A stretch of DNA of 9,108 nt from Candidatus Thiodiazotropha sp. (ex Gloverina cf. vestifex) (lineage in GTDB: Bacteria > Pseudomonadota > Gammaproteobacteria > Chromatiales > Chromatiaceae): the NCBI GenBank assembly GCA_025656435.1, contig JAHXHT010000075.1, positions 1 through 9,108 of the forward strand, in the 5' to 3' direction. The notes beneath the pieces were generated by a model. It saw only the letters and a list, made by a program, of their open reading frames with translations. It ran no database searches and was not told the DNA's origin. Shown piece after piece: positions 5,959 to 9,108 of this stretch (positions within the stretch are counted from its first letter, which is position 1; each line of letters starts with the position of its first letter). The position numbers were made by a program, and so were the translations under genes.

Positions 5959-7211
5959 CCGGCGTAGACCGGATACTTGGCGCAGATCTCCAGGACCTTT
6001 GCCTTGGTGTCATCAATCACTTTTTGCTCGCCGCGACCATCGATGACATCACACATCCAGCCAGCCAGATTAATACAATCCGCCTCACTAAAACCCCGAG
6101 TCGTTGCGGCAGGTGTACCAACACGGATACCAGAGGTCACAAACGGAGACTGCGGATCATTGGGTACGGCATTCTTGTTGACCGTGATATTGGCTGCACC
6201 CAACCATGCATCTACATCCTTACCGGTGAGCCCTGCCTCAATGAAGCTAACCAAAAACAGGTGGTCATCGGTACCTTTAGATACCACATCATAACCTCTC
6301 TCCATAAAGACCTTGGCCATGGCGCGGGCATTTTCGATAACCTGTAACTGGTAGGCTTTGTATTCGGGTTCCATGGCCTCTTTGAAGGCCACGGCCTTTG
6401 CGGCGATGACATGCATCAACGGTCCGCCCTGGGTACCGGGAAAAACCAGAGAATTGAGTTTTTTCTCGATCTCTTCATTGGCCTTGGCCAGAATCAGGCC
6501 ACCCCGGGGACCACGCAGGGTCTTGTGGGTTGTTGTCGTGGTGACATCAGCAATATGCACCGGGCTGGGGTAGTGGCCGGCAGCAATAAGACCTGCCACA
6601 TGGGCCATATCGACAAAAAGGTATGCGCCTACCTCATCAGCAATATCGCGAAAACGCTGCCAATCCACAATCCGTGAGTAGGCGGAAAAGCCGGCAACAA
6701 TCATTTTCGGCTGATGCTCACGCGCCAGACGCTCGACTTCTTCGTAGTCGATCTCACCCGTATCCGGGTTCAATCCATACTGTACGGCATGGTAGATCTT
6801 ACCGGAAAAATTGGGCTTGGCACCGTGGGTCAGATGTCCACCGTGGGCGAGACTCATGCCAAGCACGGTATCGCCAGGCTGGCAGAGTGCCATATAGACA
6901 GCGGCATTGGCCTGAGAACCCGAATGGGGCTGCACATTGGCGTAGTCGGCATTAAATAATGCTTTGGCGCGATCAATGGCTAGCTGCTCAGCGACATCCA
7001 CGTTCTCGCATCCGCCATAGTAGCGTTTGCGCGGATAGCCCTCAGCATACTTATTGGTCAACACAGTGCCCTGCGCCTGCATCACGCGGGGACTGGTGTA
7101 ATTCTCAGAGGCGATCAGCTCGATGTGCTCTTCCTGACGACGCTCTTCGGCTGTTATCGCCGCCCAAAGCTCGTCGTCATACCCTTGAATCTGCATACTC
7201 TTCTTGAACAT
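5955..7211 (-). CDS. glyA: Serine hydroxymethyltransferase
   Basis: GlyA is a cytoplasmic PLP enzyme that interconverts serine plus tetrahydrofolate with glycine plus 5,10-methylene-THF, the main source of one-carbon units. I start it at the ATG at 7211, giving 418 residues (E. coli has 417), behind a GGAG Shine-Dalgarno; an in-frame upstream start at 7250 would add 13 residues without family support. Motifs: ELIASENYTS (31-40), KYAEGYPRKRYYGGCE (54-69), PHSGSQANAAVY (95-106), the HGGHLTHG block (123-130), FVDMAHVAGLIAAG (199-212) with D201 binding the PLP ring nitrogen, and TTTTTHKTLRGPRGG (224-238) with K230 as the Schiff-base lysine. The C-terminus YPVYA is followed by one extra Gly and a stop codon that lies in the adjacent inverted repeat. 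glyA next to nrdR is a common gammaproteobacterial arrangement. Confidence 0.98.
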   Translation of the reverse strand: MFKKSMQIQGYDDELWAAITAEERRQEEHIELIASENYTSPRVMQAQGTVLTNKYAEGYPRKRYYGGCENVDVAEQLAIDRAKALFNADYANVQPHSGSQANAAVYMALCQPGDTVLGMSLAHGGHLTHGAKPNFSGKIYHAVQYGLNPDTGEIDYEEVERLAREHQPKMIVAGFSAYSRIVDWQRFRDIADEVGAYLFVDMAHVAGLIAAGHYPSPVHIADVTTTTTHKTLRGPRGGLILAKANEEIEKKLNSLVFPGTQGGPLMHVIAAKAVAFKEAMEPEYKAYQLQVIENARAMAKVFMERGYDVVSKGTDDHLFLVSFIEAGLTGKDVDAWLGAANITVNKNAVPNDPQSPFVTSGIRVGTPAATTRGFSEADCINLAGWMCDVIDGRGEQKVIDDTKAKVLEICAKYPVYAG

Positions 7212-7240
7212 CTCGTTTCTCCGCCACAGGAAAACGGTGA

Positions 7241-7249
7241 AATATACCA
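7241..7249 (-). promoter_or_regulatory. Candidate extended -10 promoter for glyA
   Basis: The minus strand reads TGGTATATT: a TGn extension plus TATATT, a 5/6 match to TATAAT. It lies 29 nt upstream of the chosen glyA ATG, giving a predicted leader of about 23 nt. No good -35 hexamer is seen at standard spacing. The 7336 gene ends 124 bp before glyA, so a separate promoter is plausible. It also supports starting glyA at 7211, since a start at 7250 would lie upstream of the transcription start. Confidence 0.35.
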
Positions 7250-7335
7250 CCCAACGTCGTGAAAGAATACGACCTTTGCTCCCCCTGAAAAGAATGGAGA
7301 ATGTTGCCGGGAAAAAGCGCCTGTTCCTGGCCGAC

Positions 7336-8907
7336 CTAACTTGGGCTTCTCAGCAACAGTTTAAGGTTAGAAACGATCTCCTCCCGATAACCCATCTGGT
7401 AGGTCAGAAGAATCCCCACACAGACAACAAGCAGCATCGCGAGGGAGACACTGAATCCCACCACTTCAACCCGCCGCTTGAGCATCAGGTTGCTGGTCCA
7501 CACACGCGATACCTGTCCGAGAACGGGAAATCCGCTCTCCTTGTTCAATAGAGAGGTGTCGTAGTAGACCGGTTTGAATTGTGATATCAGAAATGCCACA
7601 CCACCACCCGCTGCGAGACCGAGCACGAGAACGCCTAAACTCAGTAGAATCCGCTTGGGGCCAACTGGCAGCAGAGGTACTTTCGGTGGCTCCACAATAC
7701 GGAATTTGACGTTGCCCCCCGCTTCATCCGCCTGCTCTGACATTTTTGCAGATTCGAGACGCTGCACCAATTCCTGGTAGTTCGTGCGGTTGATTTCGTA
7801 GTCTCGATTTAGCCGGGTCAATTCCGCCTCGGCCTTCGGCAGCACATCCAGTTTCAGCTTCAGCTCATCAATTCTTTTCTGGTATTCACGCTGACGCAGG
7901 CGGATAGCCGTCAGATTCACCTCGGCTTGCCGATATGCGAGCTTCAGCTCTTCCAGTGCAGTTGAAATAGTCTGGTTTGCGGGAGATGCCATGACTACCA
8001 CGCCTTTTTGTTGCGCCTTCAACTCAGCAATGGTCGACTTCAATTCCTGCACATCCGGATGTGCTTCCGTATAGCGTAAAAGTAGCTCATCCAGACGCGT
8101 CTCCATAGCAAGAATACGCCTGCCTGTCGGTGTCTCTGCAACCACTTGCCCCTGTCGGCGGCGCTCGTTCTCTTCGGCTTCCGTACGCTTATACTGGCGC
8201 TTGAGTTCGTCTCTTCGAATCTGTCTCTCTTTCAACTCGAGATCGATATCCTGCAACTGGCTCTGGGCCGTTTGCAGCTGACTGAAGACCCCTCCACTCT
8301 GTCCAGGCATGGTATCCACGTTTCTACGCTTGAACTCAGTCAACCGGCTTTCCGCCTTTACCAACCTCGCCTCATAGTCCTTGATTTGTTCAGTAAGAAA
8401 TTTTTGCGCGGTATCAGATTCAACACGCGTATCACCTAGTGCGGCCTCAACGAAGATATTCAGCAGGGTTTCCACTACCTTCTTTGCCACATAAGGATCC
8501 TTGTACTCGTAGCTGATGGTATAGAAGTTTTGCCGACGCTGGGTTTCTATAGAAACTGTTTCCCGCAGCTGGTCGATCATTTCCTGCCGCTCTGTGACCG
8601 TTGTCGCTTCCAAATCTAAATCTGCCTCTCGCAACACCTTTTCCAGGTTCTCGTTGTTGAGCAGCGTGCGGGACATCAGCTGTAGTCGCTGCCCTAAATC
8701 TGTCTGTACCGCCAATCCCTGGAGTAAGGGGCGCAGAACGCTTTCAGTATCAACATAGACCTTTGCCTCTGATTGGTATTTATCTGGTGTTATAAACACC
8801 ATCCCCCAACCTAACAGGGTTAACAGCCAGGCAATCAGCAATGCCTGCCAGCGAAATCGCCATGCAGAACGGATGTGGTCTTTCAGCGTGACAATCAGGT
8901 CATTCAT
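7336..8907 (-). CDS. XrtA/PEP-CTERM-type polysaccharide chain length determinant (Wzz/GNVR family, no kinase domain)
   Basis: The 523-residue inner-membrane protein resembles the chain-length determinants of exosortase A (XrtA/PEP-CTERM) exopolysaccharide loci. It begins with a short cytoplasmic Wzz segment and a membrane helix (about 22-40), followed by YQSEAKVYVDTESVLRPLLQG (44-64), a large periplasmic region with long Gln/Glu/Lys/Arg-rich coiled coils (about 163-250 and 313-392), and the GNVR hinge LTRLNRDYEINRTNYQELVQ (363-382) leading to RIVEPPKVPLLPVGPKR (403-419). A second helix follows at about 420-442, then a cytoplasmic loop, and a third helix at about 481-503, the extra C-terminal helix typical of this subfamily. 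There is no Walker A motif or tyrosine cluster, so it is not a BY-kinase. Its role is probably controlling polymer length during export. No other export gene is in view; glyA follows directly. An AAGGA Shine-Dalgarno lies 13 nt before the ATG, rather far. Confidence 0.88.
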   Translation of the reverse strand: MNDLIVTLKDHIRSAWRFRWQALLIAWLLTLLGWGMVFITPDKYQSEAKVYVDTESVLRPLLQGLAVQTDLGQRLQLMSRTLLNNENLEKVLREADLDLEATTVTERQEMIDQLRETVSIETQRRQNFYTISYEYKDPYVAKKVVETLLNIFVEAALGDTRVESDTAQKFLTEQIKDYEARLVKAESRLTEFKRRNVDTMPGQSGGVFSQLQTAQSQLQDIDLELKERQIRRDELKRQYKRTEAEENERRRQGQVVAETPTGRRILAMETRLDELLLRYTEAHPDVQELKSTIAELKAQQKGVVVMASPANQTISTALEELKLAYRQAEVNLTAIRLRQREYQKRIDELKLKLDVLPKAEAELTRLNRDYEINRTNYQELVQRLESAKMSEQADEAGGNVKFRIVEPPKVPLLPVGPKRILLSLGVLVLGLAAGGGVAFLISQFKPVYYDTSLLNKESGFPVLGQVSRVWTSNLMLKRRVEVVGFSVSLAMLLVVCVGILLTYQMGYREEIVSNLKLLLRSPS

Positions 8908-8978
8908 CGTGTTGCTTCAATCCTTAAAAAATTCCGCTTCAGGGAATAGGTGCTACTTCGGCCCAATGGAGGGGATCG

Positions 8979-9007
8979 AATATATGAGAATCGCAAGAAA
9001 TTGTACA
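8979..9007 (-). promoter_or_regulatory. Candidate sigma-70 promoter for the chain-length gene
   Basis: On the minus strand TGTACA (9002-9007, 4/6 match to TTGACA) and TATATT (8979-8984, 5/6 match) are separated by exactly 17 bp. The predicted start is about 65 nt upstream of the ATG at 8907. I saw no sigma-54 (TGGCAC-N5-TTGCA-like) element, which is reported for some XrtA loci. Confidence 0.35.
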
Positions 9008-9028
9008 TCATCAGGCAGAAATCAAGCG

Positions 9029-9092
9029 TGTCGCTACCTCGTGAAAGATTTTGGGACATCCGAGTCCCCAAAATCGACTCGCCAACGCGACA
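9029..9092. repeat. Nested inverted repeat upstream of the chain-length gene
   Basis: GATTTTGGGAC (9047-9057) pairs with GTCCCCAAAATC (9064-9075), an 11-bp stem with one bulged base and a 6-nt loop. An outer 6-bp pair, TGTCGC (9029-9034) and GCGACA (9087-9092), flanks it. A competing stem CGAGT/ACTCG (9061-9065 with 9077-9081) overlaps the inner one. It could be the terminator of an upstream minus-strand gene outside the window, a dispersed palindromic repeat, or a regulatory site. The right edge of the window cuts the context. The rest of the stretch from 8908 to 9108 shows no supportable gene. Confidence 0.55.
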
Positions 9093-9108
9093 GCCGTTAT
9101 GCCCCGAC

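Noticed and set aside
7261..7335. Terminator between the chain-length gene and glyA
   Set aside because: GCCGGGAA/TTCCTGGC can pair, but on the minus-strand transcript the stem has an A-C mismatch and no U-tract follows, so it is too weak to list.
8904..9107. A minus-strand frame open from the window edge to a TGA overlapping the chain-length ATG, with an internal ATG at 9059
   Set aside because: The 67 codons have no recognisable motif, the frame runs through the palindrome, and the overlap with the next ATG is expected by chance fairly often. It cannot be supported without sequence to the right.

Overview
The window looks like a gammaproteobacterial chromosome segment, built around the riboflavin cluster order nrdR-ribD-ribE-ribBX-ribH-nusB on the minus strand. 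That order, a PsiE family gene and an XrtA/PEP-CTERM-type polysaccharide chain-length gene suggest a free-living or host-associated gammaproteobacterium, possibly Chromatiales-like. The lineage is an inference and is not proven by the sequence.

Layout from left to right: the 3' part of psiE (+, cut by the window start); nusB, ribH and ribBX (-); a secreted spondin-domain protein (+) wedged between ribBX and ribE; a hairpin-rich spacer; ribE, ribD and nrdR (-); an inverted pair of AT-rich 7-bp repeat arrays; glyA (-); an XrtA-type chain-length determinant (-); and about 200 bp of non-coding sequence with a strong palindrome. In transcription order the minus strand reads chain-length gene, glyA, nrdR, ribD, ribE, (interruption), ribBX, ribH, nusB.

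RibD, RibE, RibBX and RibH cover every riboflavin step except GTP cyclohydrolase II and the unassigned dephosphorylation. RibBX keeps a complete DHBP synthase domain, but its GTP cyclohydrolase II half has lost two of three zinc ligands and the nucleotide motif, so a separate ribA must lie elsewhere. NrdR (ribonucleotide reductase repressor), NusB (antitermination) and GlyA (serine/one-carbon) are the usual neighbours. nrdR/ribD and ribH/nusB overlap, and ribD/ribE are 2 nt apart, so these pairs are probably translationally coupled.

The most unusual points are the opposite-strand spondin gene that splits the rib operon; the heptamer-repeat element, which contains the glyA stop codon and supplies a near-consensus promoter almost touching the nrdR start; and the palindrome upstream of the polysaccharide gene. 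I found no clear new defence, CRISPR or mobile system.
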